DNA of 64,000 nt from Corythucha ciliata (Eukaryota; Arthropoda; Insecta; Hemiptera; Tingidae). Both the position numbers and the translations under genes were made by a program. Numbering within the stretch: the first letter of the stretch is position 1; each line of letters opens with the position of its first letter. The stretch spans positions 23,227,009 to 23,291,008 of the forward strand of contig CM075938.1 in assembly GCA_038030265.1 (NCBI GenBank), in the 5' to 3' direction. Positions 11,401-22,530 of the stretch are shown here, piece after piece. Below the pieces are notes generated by a model, which was not told the DNA's origin, did no database searches, and worked only from the letters and a program-made list of their open reading frames with translations.

Positions 11401-13171
11401 CTCAAGCCCCTCACTTGAGAAAATCCTTGATCCGCGCCTGCATATCTGCGTATGGCACCAAGATACAAATTATGTTCCGTCTGGCAATGCTGCTGGCAAC
11501 GACTTCTCCTCTAACAAGTCCCATCTTCTCGGCAGCGGCTTCAAATTATCTTTGTAAAAACTAAATTTGAATGTATGTTTTCATTTCCATTTATTTCTCC
11601 ATCCCCGTCCACTGTTATTACAGTACCAGAAATGTACATCAACGTTATCAGTCGCCGGCATTCGCCAGCAGTTCTCCCTTAAGGAAAACATCGAACTGTC
11701 CCTAGCGTCGGCAGAATTTCTTAGAAACATCAAAGAGTATCTCACTATTGACGGATCCCCAGCTCCCGACGTTCAATTTAATCCTTGCGGTTATTTATTT
11801 CTTGCCGGAAATGACAGTGTTCACATTTTAGAAGAGAACATCGCCTTACAAAGGTTAGTGACTAGAGGGGGGGGGGCGTATTTTCTCGAAATGAATTTTT
11901 TTTCTCTTCTTTTTTTTCTAGGAGCTTAGGTGCCAAAATAGATCTTCTAACTCCTAACAAATTAAAACAGAAATTTCCCTTCGTTAACACCGAGGGTATT
12001 GCTTTGGCGAGTCACGGTTTGGAAAACGAAGGATGGCGAGTATTTTGTGGAGCAAATTTGTTCGTTAGTTTAATTGAGTTGTTTTCGTAAAGGTTCGATC
12101 CTTGGTCACTTTTGTCCTGCATAAAAAATCGAGTCGTTCACTTGGGAGGTCATTATATCAACGGTCAAATAACTGGTTTTTCAGGTCCAGACTTTGGCCA
12201 AGTTGGTGATCAATATCATCTTAATAAAGCGACGGTATTTTTTTATTTCTTAATAATTGCTGCCATTATATGCATAGAACCTCTGGGTACCTTTTCATAT
12301 TTTTTTTTTAGGTAGAATATCCCGACGGTTCGGAACTTGAAGTGCGCTTCAGTCAATTAATTATAGCGGCCGGGAGTAATTCAAGAGAAATCGGCCTACT
12401 GGCTGGTATCGGGAACCGTACAGGCATGCTCAGATTCCCAATTCCAGTTGAGCCGAGGTACTTCACTACTGTTCTTCGTTAGGCACGCGTATATTCGTCG
12501 ATTTTTTGTTTTTGAACGCTTTCCAATGATCAACAGAAAGCGTTTTGTTTACGTCGTTCACTGCCCCGACGGACCTGGTTTGAAAATGCCTTTTCTTATC
12601 GACAATTCAGGGGCGTACATAAGACGCGAAGGTCTCGCTGGGTGTTACATTTGCGGTATGTCGCCTCCGGAAGGCGTTGAGGAGCCGTCCGTAGACAATT
12701 TGGAGGTTGACCACGAGTTTTTCGACAATTACGTTTGGCCTCTGATAGCCAGAAGAGTTCCCTGTTTTGAAAACATCAAAGTATACAAATCACAACAAAG
12801 GACAAAAATGTCAAAGAGAAGACCTAATGGTAATTATTTTTTGTTTTTCAGGTTAGGTCTTCTTGGGCCGGGTATTACGATTTTAACAAATTCGATGAGA
12901 ATGGTTTTATAGGACCTCATCCGTCTTTCACAAACGTCTACTTGGCGACCGGTTTCAGCGGACACGGTTCTCTCAATTTTAAGATACTTGTGAAAAAATC
13001 GATTTCATTTCAAAATTTGATTTTTCTGCAGGTATTCAGCAGTCTCCAGCTGTGGGGCGAGCTGTTGCAGAGCTGATCCTCGACGGACGGTTTAAAACGA
13101 TAGATTTATCTCGCTTCGGGTTTCAAAGATATCTTGAAAATGAGCCCTTGTACGAGAGTAATATTGTCTAG
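8493..13171 (+). CDS. FOXRED1: FAD-dependent oxidoreductase domain-containing protein 1
   Basis: Eight exons: 8493-8807, 11624-11853, 11922-12035, 12093-12234, 12312-12457, 12537-12780, 12852-12966, 13032-13171 (stop TAG). Total 1446 nt, 481 codons, almost the human length. The N-terminus is Arg/Ser-rich, as expected of a mitochondrial leader. The Rossmann FAD motif [18 protein letters not shown] is in exon 1, with ERDPTY next. Then come [100 protein letters not shown] and the C-terminal [21 protein letters not shown]. This D-amino-acid-oxidase-fold protein is known as a respiratory complex I assembly factor. Intron 3 uses a GC-AG boundary. Intron 1 (2.8 kb) is filled with repeats. Confidence 0.97.
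9101..9205 (+). repeat. Dispersed 'ggttgcc-accg/atcccggg' repeat, copy 1
   Basis: Contains gttgccaaccgtccgggg and gggacgcattttgtcccgga. The same text recurs at 15344-15435 (gttgccgaccatcccggg ... gggacgcattttgtcccgga) and partly near 17100-17170. All copies sit in introns. Confidence 0.6.
9840..10344. mobile_element. Nested palindromic element in FOXRED1 intron 1
   Basis: Three inverted structures lie inside one another or side by side. Outer ends: gacaggagaaccc at 9840 and gggttctcctgtc ending 10344. Central near-perfect palindrome 9988-10178, with arms of about 90 bp (cgattcttataccaatta ... ending in the inverse). A third hairpin spans 10186-10288 (ccacctagctgctac with its inverse). No coding capacity. 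Best read as MITEs inserted into an older MITE. Confidence 0.7.
10980..11420. repeat. Degenerate tandem repeat ('gccagttt-g-cattttagg' type)
   Basis: Loose units of about 30 bp with agccagttt and ggccattttta words. A similar tract lies at 29090-29500. Confidence 0.45.
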
Positions 13172-13223
13172 TCATGTGATAGGAGGTGACGTTTACAAAA
13201 AGAAAGAGAAACAAATTTTAATT

Positions 13224-14033
13224 TTAAAAATTGATCGAATCCCACTCTCTGTTTAATGTTAGCTCAACAGTCAGCTGGTATGTGTCTCCATTCCACAACG
13301 CTTTCGTTTGGTCCTCGCGAACCGGGTGAGGCAAATCTAAATGAAGTCGATATCTGAAATATTGATCAATTGAAGTGGCGCCTTTCAGTAAAAAAAGTCT
13401 TTAACGTTACCGACCTTGGTGACCTAATGTCCAGACTACTCTCTTGTACGGTCAAGTCTATCATAGACTTGTCTTCACCAGGTAATTCAATAGTAACGAT
13501 CATTATTTCACAACTAGCCGAAGCTCCAGTTCGATTGCCCATCTGGTATTCAAGGGGGAAACACTTGAGACCCTCCCCCTCCTTTCTATACCAAACAAGT
13601 CATACCTGTAAAAAAATATCCTCGCTCCTTAGAGCTTGCTTGTACTTCATATCAAACTCTGGTCGCTCGCGAGGATCCGACAGGTCGTCGCCGGTGAATG
13701 GAATTGCCGGGATTTCGTTCGGATCCCAAATGTCGTTAGGGTCCACCGGTATCCTTGCCGTGGAATTGGGCGTGTCCGAAGCACCTTGATTTCCTTTTAT
13801 TTTAACTGAAAGGCGCTCGCCGATGTCTCCCGGTCCTTGAAACAATTGGAGAGTTGATAGCGAGGATAGGAATATAGCGCCACTTGGCTAATTACTTGAG
13901 AGAAATCACCTAATTTGGATTTAATAGGGTTGGATTCATACTCGTCATCCTCGCTCGAATCTTCCTGTCTGTCTGGCGGTTTTAGAAGTGTTTCCAAATT
14001 TTTCATCATGTCGTTCGTTAATAAATCGTCCAT
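13224..14033 (-). CDS. DNAAF6: Dynein axonemal assembly factor 6 (PIH1D3)
   Basis: Minus strand, ATG at 14033, stop at 13226-13224. Exon 1 starts MDDLLTNDMMKNLETLLK, an acidic region (SSEDDEYESN) follows, and an intron with donor at KSKLG|GPGDIG (acceptor near 13844) joins it to exon 2. That exon holds NDIWDPNEIP and SDPRERPEFDMKYKQ, matching the family's DIW.P.E and DPRE.PEYE signatures, and ends SEDIFLQ before a GTATG donor. Later exons contain ELPGEDKSMIDLTV and SSLDIRSP, then RYRLHLDLPHPV and LTLNREWDSINF, the CS-like domain. About 190 residues, near the usual size. The protein is a cytoplasmic co-chaperone for axonemal dynein arms, so sperm or cilia expression is expected. A small exon upstream of 14033 cannot be excluded. 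Confidence 0.93.
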
Positions 14034-14472
14034 TTCGCTAGCTTTGTTCACCCTTTCTTTGACAAAATAATTATTTATTGGAAATAGGACAAAACTGAAA
14101 GCAGCACCGTTGATTAGTTGCCTGGTAACCGCTTTAACAGTGGGTTAATGTTGTGTGCGGATTTATGGATGTATCCTAGGACCAAGAGAAAATAACCCCC
14201 TCCCTCTTGCGTTCCTTGAAATGTGGAGCGCCTATTCCGTCATTCCCTTATGGTGTCCATTTGGAAATCCAGGACTGATACTATAAGAAAAATTTCTTTT
14301 TTTTCAGCTTGATTTAGGATCAGTTTGAAGTTTCATCACCACCGTAATTACTTCAACATTATTTTTATTCTCAGTCGCTCGCCACAGAATTAAACGTTTC
14401 CCCTGACTCAAATTACAATTGTTTTAACTAACAATAGAGAAAATAAGATACGAAATTAAGTGCTTTTGGTTT
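14034..14472. other. Spacer between DNAAF6 start and RPN1 stop
   Basis: Holds the RPN1 3' UTR and the DNAAF6 promoter, both on the minus strand. A minus-strand AATAAA (tttatt at 14364-14369) about 105 bp after the RPN1 stop is the likely polyadenylation signal. Nothing else is recognised. Confidence 0.45.
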
Positions 14473-17400
14473 CTACAAAACAGTTTCAAAAAGGTTCTTA
14501 ACTAACATGTTAATTTTCTCGGCGAGATCTTCCTTTCTTTTGTTGATGTCATTCTCCGCGTCGACAAACGCCGAACGACCGATCTTACCGGCGAGTAATT
14601 TGTCCACGTACAGGGACTGCTTTTGGTTGTACATTTCTCGAAGAGTCGAGTCGATATTTTGAATCTCTTGGACTTTGTTCGCGAGGCTCGGACCGTCGAC
14701 ACGAAGTTTATTCAAAAGTTCAGCGACAGCGGTCGTTTCGGCTTTGTATTTAGCGTTGAGAGTTTTCACTTGAGACAGAAAGGAGCCGGTGTCTTTGGTG
14801 GTTTTCACTTTGGCGAGTAGTGAGTCGAGCTGAGAGTAGACGGCGGCGCGACGGTCGAGGTGAGCGTAGAGTTTGTCGAGGAGGCCGGAAAGACGGAGGC
14901 GGATTTCACTCAGCTCATCTTTACTGATGGAGAAATCGAGGCGGACGTAGATGACAACGAGAAGGAAAAGTATGTAGACGGCGCCGACGACTAGAAGAGG
15001 TTCTTGGAGCATGAGTATTCGCGGGAAGGCGTAGTCGAGCTCGAAGGATTGAATGTGCTGCTCGACGAGATTTCGTTTGGTGACGGATATGACGGGGCGG
15101 CCTTTGGTGTCCAAGTAGGTGCTGTGACGTGAGTCAGGCAGACGCGTCATCGGGTAGGGTGGGATGAGGTTGATGTCGACAGCTCCTTCGGGGAGGATCA
15201 CCTATGAGGAATAGGAAATACACATGTATGAAAAAAAAAAAAAAAAATACATCACCTATGTCAATTAAATACATTGCTCGGGCAAAATCATCATAGGTAT
15301 TTCAAAGGCTCCTTGTAAAACAAAAAACGCACATAAGTTAGGGTTGCCGACCATCCCGGGACAGCCCCGGTTTGGTTAATTTTGGTCCGGGCAAAAAATC
15401 CTGGGACGCATTTTGTCCCGGATTCAGTTCTTCAAGGCCTCGCCACACAGAATGCGAACTGCCGCGTGGACTGGTCTATGGATGTATTTGCGCTGTTCAA
15501 AAAGCAATTTCGAGGGATTTTCTCACTTAAATAATCACAACTGTGGATTTATCTAATTCAAACCCGGAATTTTGTGGATTTGGCCCTTTCAGGAACCATT
15601 TTCGCGGATTCGGCACCTTCAAAAACGAAATTTTGAGTTGAGACCATATCTGCGGCTATCTGAGAGAGAGAGAGAGAAAGTGAGTGAGAGAAAAAGCTAC
15701 TGTCTAGGGCGGTTTCTACTTGTTTTTCTGGAACGTTCCGTTCCTTCTTATAAGGAAACGGGCTAAAAAGTTGTCCGTTCCTTAACAACACTCGTTTCCT
15801 TTGATGTTTCGATGAAAACCGCCATTTAGGAAAACGCTGCAACTGTGTGGTTGCCGCTAGTGGCTAATTCGTGGCCAAATATAAAAAACGCTAATGCGAG
15901 GCTAAATGTGAATAAATCACTAATAAGTCACGGCTCAAATTGAGAAACGGCGCTAATTCGATTTTAAATGGAGAAAAAGCGCTAATTCACCGCTAAAATG
16001 GAGAAAACTATCCAAGGCCTCATTGGGATTACCATCCCGGGCCCTCACCGGTAGTTTCACCGGTGATTACACTACACAGGCCTTGCGTCAATCAACTGGG
16101 GCGATTTCAGTGGTTATTTAACAGTTTTCGTCCCATGTCGGTTATTGGGAGGCAAAATGGCAATTTTTTCGTCCAAATTTCTTGTTTCTTGAGAAGAAAA
16201 ATCACTAATTTCTTATACGAGTGTTCGGGCTAATTTTCCGGTTAAATTTCAGCGAGTATCAATTTTTGGGCGGAATTCGTCAACGTTTTAACTGGAAAAG
16301 CAGACCGTTTGGTTATATTCAAATTAGTATTTGCTGCTTAGACAGAGTCTCGGGGAAATTTCATATTTTCTTCGCATGCGGAAGTGATAAGGACAGGCCC
16401 ATAATCGGTCAGAACTTTCTTAGGGTTGGAACATTTTTGTAGTTTGAACCTTTTGAAGAGACAGCCGAAATAAAAATATAACGCCCACGAAAATAATTCG
16501 ATTTTTTGGGGGAGAAGGGATTTTGGTGTAACTTTCTAAATTAAAGTGAAAGGTGTTTTGACGCGAAGATATTCTCGGCCCGGCCGGAAACCGGAGATCG
16601 GATCCCAGGCCTGGAGCCTCCGGGCGAAAACCGGAAATTGGAATCTCGAAAGAGCGGGTTTGGTTTTTAAGAGTCAAACCTAAGAGATTTGGCTTGTGAA
16701 AAAACCAAAATGAACGTGCCAAATCGAATTTAAACAACCACACCCGTGAAAGGTTTGAAACAACCAGCATCGTAAAATTTGGGGTTGAAAGAGCCGAAGT
16801 CACGAAATGTGCTCTACAAGAAATATAAATTCGCACGTTTGGCTCTTATTAGGTCTATTCGTTTGTCGTCCGGAGCTGCACTATTAGCACTGAGAGTACT
16901 AACCTATCATTATTTTTTCTCGTTGTTTCACATGATAACCCGCGAGGTTGCAAAATTTCGTGCTGCTCGGAGTAGTCCGGGACGACAAACGAATAGACCT
17001 ATTGAAACCAAATTTCTGGGAATTGAGTCTAAGGAAAACAAAAGAAGGTTTTGCTTTTACCAAAACCAACATGGATTTTCTCCCTGAAAACCCCCAACTT
17101 CATTGAGGCAAGCCCCGTTTTATCCTTTTTTTGTCCCGAAATATTCGGGTATTTGAACTTTTTGTCCCGATTTGTCCAAAATTTGAGTTGGTAATATTAT
17201 TTTAAGTAGTCACTATAACTGACATTCCCTGCCCACAATAGAAGCGAGCTACGACGATAGTCAATCAGAGCACTCCATTCCACAGCTCGCGTGCGATGGG
17301 TTTTTCATTGATATTTAATTCCTACCATAGTTGTGCTCTATCAGCTGCAGCTCCTCCATATTACTCACCACCCATCGCCGATGTCTTCCCTGTAATATAT

Positions 17401-18627
17401 TTCCCAACAAAAGTAACATCGAAGAAGGGTTACCTTCGTGACGATTTCATCGACAACCATATCGTCGTAGATGTGATCCAACACACGCATGACCAGTTTA
17501 TAGGAGTCCCCAGCGTGGTACAAGTACTCATAGCTTGGAACGTTGTATCCCAGGACGTAGTGTGTTTTCCACCCTCCGAACAGGGGAAATCTGAACCAGA
17601 AAAATCGATTAGAACAATTGTGATGATGATTTCAATAGCGGCAGAGGGTGGGTTTCTTCCTAACCTTGGCCTTAATTCGAGTTCAACCGAGTCACTTAGT
17701 ATTCTCATATGAGACGTAGAAATATTACCGATGTCATCACGGTAGTAAGCGTCAGTGGCCGAAGCGGGCAGCAACGTTCTGAAGGCTTTGACGCTTGGTA
17801 AACCGCTCTGGGCTTCGCGTTGAAGGTCGTATCTTGAAAAAGGGCCTTTGAGTTTGGCACCAGTGTGCACCATGTCGATGGTTTCCTCAACGGCGATGTT
17901 GCCTGATAGAGGAATTTAAATCAAGTCTCAGATGGTAACAAACTCCTTAGGTGGGGAGGAGGAGGTACTTACCCCAGTGAGACACTTCTAGAACTCTTTC
18001 AATGCGAGTTATTTTAATAAAGGGAGCGTTGTTTTCGTAGTGAATCACAATGGGTTCTTTGGACAGAGGTGGAACATTAGCAACAGGGCCGTAGTTGAGA
18101 TTTGTGTCTGAGAGACTGGATGGGATTTGAGCGTTCTTTGTGAAAGATTCGACGTTTCTAGTCCCTAAATGAAAGACGGTAGATTGACGCTTGCTGAGGT
18201 ACGGCAAGAAAATCTTCCCGTTCCCCCTGTATCTGACAAGTTGTTTCTCTCGTTGAAGAATTTCAGTCGGGTAGGGTTCCAATGAGTCGGTGAGAACGTA
18301 ATCGATATGAACGGTCACCGCATTTTTCGGACCGATAGGATCTTTCAGATTCACCTTCCATCGACCCGAACTAAACGGAGTCACGGAGCTCCCCGCCGGT
18401 TTGTCCACGTTAATCCAAGCAACTTTGTCGACGAATTCAGGTTCGACGGCGACGTGAACTTCACGCTCGTTTTTGTCGCTCAGATTTTCTATTTGAAGTT
18501 TTAAACTGACTTTGACTAGTTGGGAAGACAGGTCGACGACTCGCTCGGCATTGTTGACGACCAGCTCTCCCAGGCAGAGACGGCTAGCGACCGCGAGACC
18601 GACCAAAAACAAGGACCACCGAATCAT
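14473..18627 (-). CDS. RPN1: Oligosaccharyltransferase subunit 1 (ribophorin I)
   Basis: Four minus-strand exons: 18627-17973, 17902-17665, 17590-17434, 15201-14473, giving 1779 nt and 592 codons (human about 607). Residues 1-20 form a signal peptide ([20 protein letters not shown]). The lumenal part follows, with [50 protein letters not shown] and [15 protein letters not shown]. Then [28 protein letters not shown] and [20 protein letters not shown] are diagnostic. A single membrane helix at about residues 418-438 ([20 protein letters not shown]) precedes a coiled cytosolic tail. As a subunit of the ER oligosaccharyltransferase it helps deliver substrates for N-glycosylation. Intron 3 (2.2 kb) carries mobile elements; the others are short. 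Confidence 0.97.
15344..15435 (+). repeat. Dispersed 'ggttgcc-atcccggg' repeat, copy 2
   Basis: Second copy of the repeat at 9101-9205, inside RPN1 intron 3. The two share the first 20 bp and gggacgcattttgtcccgga nearly unchanged. Confidence 0.6.
15850..16020. repeat. Tandem repeat tract, 'gctaaat-gagaaa-gcgctaattcg' family
   Basis: Several diverged units of about 30 bp with gctaaa and gcgctaattcg, the same family as at 3030-3500. A (GA)n run lies just upstream at 15661-15690. Confidence 0.6.
16851..17000 (+). mobile_element. 150-bp MITE, copy 1
   Basis: Perfect terminal inverted repeat aggtctattcgtttgtcgtc (left) and its inverse at the right, ending gaatagacct. Interior gtccggagctgcactattag, ataacccgcgaggtt and gctgctcggagtagtccggg. 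Two more copies are at 25738-25888 and, inverted, 51033-51182. Non-coding; mobilised in trans if at all. Confidence 0.85.
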
Positions 18628-20130
18628 CTTCTTTTATCGAAGAAATACTTTTTAAAAGAAGAATATTCGCCCGAAGAAACTGAATACACCTCGCTCACTT
18701 CTAATAAGACACTTGATGTTCACTCGTACTGGTACTCACAGGGACACGTAGCCGGCTGACAACATAACCCCGAAGCTCAGTCTGAGTCTGAGAGGTTTTT
18801 CTTGTCAGTAACCTGCCTGTGCCGCTCGAGTTATGTCAACTCCGTCGTCTCCTTGGATATTTCAAATTCCATTCCTTGTTTTATTGATTAATTCGCAATA
18901 AAACACTCCGAAAATGGCTCCCTGGAGACCCCGGCAAAATTAAGATGACCAGAGCTCAGTATTTTATCGTTTGACCATCGTCTACGAACCGAAGGTATTG
19001 CCACTAGTGTTCGCACGAAATTATCGGAGATTGGTAAACTAAGCTTAAACTTGTTTCCTGTCTAAATTTGTTTTTCTGCATGTACTTAACTTTTTTACTT
19101 GTATTCTCGGTTTTATGTATATATTTGGCGTTAATCTCGATCCATTTCACTAGGAATTCATTCTCTTATGGACCGGGAGGGGGTGAAGCGTTGTGATCTT
19201 CGTTCACTGCCCGTGTGAACCAAACGACGAATTGAAAACTGTGAATTCGTTGACTAAACGAGTGCCTTCAAGAGGTAGTTACTCAAAGTCGGTGACTGAA
19301 AAGTTATCCTCGTTGAATGTGTTCGTCCATGATTATGGCTGCTACCACCACCTCCCCCTTGTGAAAGCGGATTGGTCACAAATTGCTATCCAGTCTGTGG
19401 GCGCTTTACAGTCAAGCAAGAAGTGCGTAATTGGTATCTGGGGCTAAACTCACCGTGTTTTTTTTAAACCCCTCCCACTAGAGCAGGTGAAAAAATAAAT
19501 GGGTGAGGTGGAACTTGATAAAGGGCAAGTCGGCTGAATATAGAAATGCTACGGACCTGTGAGTGACTTTTACCGATGATGTTCTTGATAGCAATTCAGA
19601 CAGATGTTGCTGTGACACAGAACAGCTAATTCTGTCAGCTGCCCACTGATGCTTATGCCTCTCGACTATGCCAGTCGAAACAAGCAACAAAGAGGGAGAC
19701 GTTCTATATCAATCTCAGGAATCTTGACTTTGAAAGAGACACTGCTCTAGTCCATGGATTTCTGTCCAGGCTCAACGGCAAGCCTCAGAAACCCGAAAAT
19801 CATGTGGTAGGTTATGGCTCTTGGCAAGATTTCGTGCACTGTAGGCCGAGAGCAGGATGTACAGGGGACCAAGATTGAGAGATATTGAACAGTGAGATGC
19901 CGCATGACTCCCCGGTCTCCTGTGGTGGGCGTCGTAGAATGAAAACCCAAAAATAACAGTGTCCACGCTAAATGACTGTAGTTTACCAGTAGCGTCGTTC
20001 GCGACATGCGCTGGCGAATGGGGTGGACTACCACGGGCTCCTATTCAGAGGGGTCCCTCGAAAAGCTTCAAGACAAGAAAATTGAGACTTCTAAGTCTTA
20101 AAGCGTTGATTCACCGCTAATGATCTATGT
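18628..20130. other. Intergenic spacer upstream of RPN1
   Basis: Should contain the RPN1 promoter near 18630-18900. Short ORFs (such as 19193-19447 and 19747-20034) show no recognisable domain or splice support. I see no gene here. Confidence 0.4.
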
Positions 20131-20258
20131 AGACCGGCCCGACGCAAATTGAGCCCACGCGTGGGTCACCCAAGCTCAAAATTCAGTAAAAATGGATAGT
20201 CTTTTAACTGTTTTTGTGCTTGGGTGACGCACGCGTTGGCCTAATTTGCGGCGGGTCT
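20131..20258. mobile_element. Small palindromic MITE
   Basis: Left arm agaccggcccgacgcaaatt ... acgcgtgggtcacccaagc and right arm gcttgggtgacgcacgcgtt ... ttgcggcgggtct are inverted copies with a few mismatches, around a 40-bp loop. It sits at the edge of a tandem repeat tract. Confidence 0.65.
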
Positions 20259-20279
20259 TAATAGACGCGCTAATGTGCT

Positions 20280-21000
20280 AACCTTGGGGCAAGTACGATG
20301 CAAAAAGTTTGGAAAAAGCGTTAATATTCGCGACTAAAATAGCGAATAGGCGCTAATTCAAAGCGAAAAAAACACTAATTCGTGGCTAAAAATTGAGAAA
20401 AACACTAATTTGCTGCCATGATTGAGAAAAATCGCTAATTCTGAGCTGTAAAATTGTGAAAGCTAATATTGAGAAAACGCCAATTCCGTTGTTTCTTGTG
20501 ACCAAAATTGAGAAAAAGCGCTATTCCGCTTAGCTAAGGTCCAGTACTGGGGTAAACGCCTGTTGTGTTCTGCCTGTGCGATTTTGATGAAAACCGCCCG
20601 CCCGCAACTAACGCTGAAGCAGGTCTAGCCGCTAAAATCGCTCAGGTTCCGCCTCACGTAGAACGAAGAGTAAGGAGTAAAGAAAAACTCTCAATTCGAG
20701 GCTAAAATTGAGAAAAACTGCTTGTTCATAGGTAAAATTGAGTAAAAGCGCTAATCCGCATGGCTAAGAAGTTTAAAAAACCGTAATTCGCGGCTTAATT
20801 TGAATGAATCGCTAATGCTCTAATTTCCGGCTAAAATTGAGATCTCATTCCCAATGGGTAAAAACGATAGGTAATGGTAATGCGTGGCTGAAATTGAGAA
20901 ATGATTCGCGACTAAAACTAGAGAAATAGCGCTAATTGAGGAAAAGCCAATTCGCGCGGTTTCTAGAGGTAAGTTTGTGGCAAAACTTTAGAAAAAGCCA
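20280..21000. repeat. Long tandem repeat tract, 'gctaaaattgagaaaa-gcgctaattcg' family
   Basis: Many diverged units with ctaaaattgagaaaa and cgctaattcgcggc, about 28-32 bp each. One of the clearest tracts of the family. Confidence 0.75.
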
Positions 21001-21859
21001 TAATTCAACGTCACGTACACCAGCGCCGACGCCATACATATATCCCAACCGCCACGCCCCAAAGGAAGGAAGGGAGAACCGGTTCCCAGGTTATAGTTAG
21101 AGCAGGAAACTATCAATTTAAGCCAGAGCACAAAGCCTAGTTTATAAAGCCTGAGTTTTGATTAAATACGGCCGAAACTGGCAGAATCGGCCACATTTGA
21201 CTGCGAAGGCAGAGAATTTGCTCACTTCTTGACCAAGAATGGTGATTTTTCCTCTATAATTGACTTATCTGCGGTCTGCCATGAATCTGATTCCTCAGAA
21301 TCTTCGCTTTTGGCCCCGTGACTAGTATTTTAACCCAGGAAGTGAACATTTTAGGACTTCATTATCGGTAATTTTAACGCTATAGGTGCTTTCCCGTCCG
21401 CGAAATGTAAACATCACCTCTGAAGACTCAGTAGGAATGGTTCCGATGTAACCACGGAACCGATCCAGCCGAGGGGTTAACAAAAACTTGAACGCTTGAT
21501 AGGCTTGATTTGATGAAGCGACGCCCTGAACGGTTACTCAGCCCTGAAACGCTCCTTCTCGATCATACAAATCGCCTATCATTCCATTGACATACCAGTC
21601 AATCAAAAATGGCCATGCAGCCCCATAAATCGACAATTTTTCTTATTTCTTCTTCTAATTTTTAACTATTTTCGCTCATATACAGTCGAGTTTACTACTT
21701 ATTTCGGCAAGATCACCAATTCATTCATTTGTTTGGGGTTTTGGGACTTTTCAGATTTCCTGAGTAAACCAGTGGGTAGGAGTGGACTGAACAGTGATCA
21801 AAAACACTGAACTTATCTGCAGGGAAGTGACTCGGACACTGAATAAGTACTCAAAAAGT

Positions 21860-22400
21860 AGCCTGGAAAGAAACTGACGATGTGGCCTGAAAATATGACA
21901 AATTCCCCTGGAAACTACAAAAGTTGACTGTAAATTGACAAAACCTGTAAAAAGGCCTGAAAACTAGGTGGGCCCAGTTGCCTGGAAACTGATGCAGTAA
22001 CTTGACAATTTTGGCAAAGTGACCTGGAAACTGGCTAAGTGGCCTGCAACTGACTAACCGGGAAACCGAAAAAATGACAAAGTGGTCAGGAAAGTGAAAA
22101 AGTGATTTTGAAACTGACAAAGTGAGCTGGAAACTGAAAATGTGGTCTGAAAACTGAAAAAGTGGTCTGGAAATTGATAAAATGGGCTGGAAGATGTCAA
22201 ATTGACCGGAAAATTGGTGTGGAAACTGTAACAGCGGCCTCGAAAGTGACAAAGAGGCCAGGCTGGAAACTGAAAAAAAGGGGCATGGAAACGGAAAAAG
22301 TGACTTGAAAACTGACAGGGTGGCCTGGAAACAGTAAAAGCGGCCTGAAAAGTGACGAAGTGACCTGGGATACTTACGAAGTGACCTGGAAACTGAATTT
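21860..22400. repeat. Tandem repeat, 'cctggaaactgacaaagtgg' type
   Basis: About twenty imperfect units of roughly 22-26 bp with the core ctggaaactga-aaagtgg. It produces a long spurious minus-strand frame rich in Phe and Ser because the unit lacks stops on that strand. Confidence 0.85.
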
Positions 22401-22530
22401 TTTTTATTCTTATTTATTTACCAGAAACTGCAAACTTCTTAAACAAAAGTCTGGAGAAGCCCCCGGAATCTGATTAATTCGGCTATAAAACGCGTATTTC
22501 AGCCCTGATACCGCAAAATTGGATCTATAA

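Noticed and set aside
21851..22252. 133-codon minus-strand frame rich in Phe and Ser
   Set aside because: It is the translation of the 'cctggaaactgacaaagtgg' tandem repeat; its periodicity follows the DNA unit.
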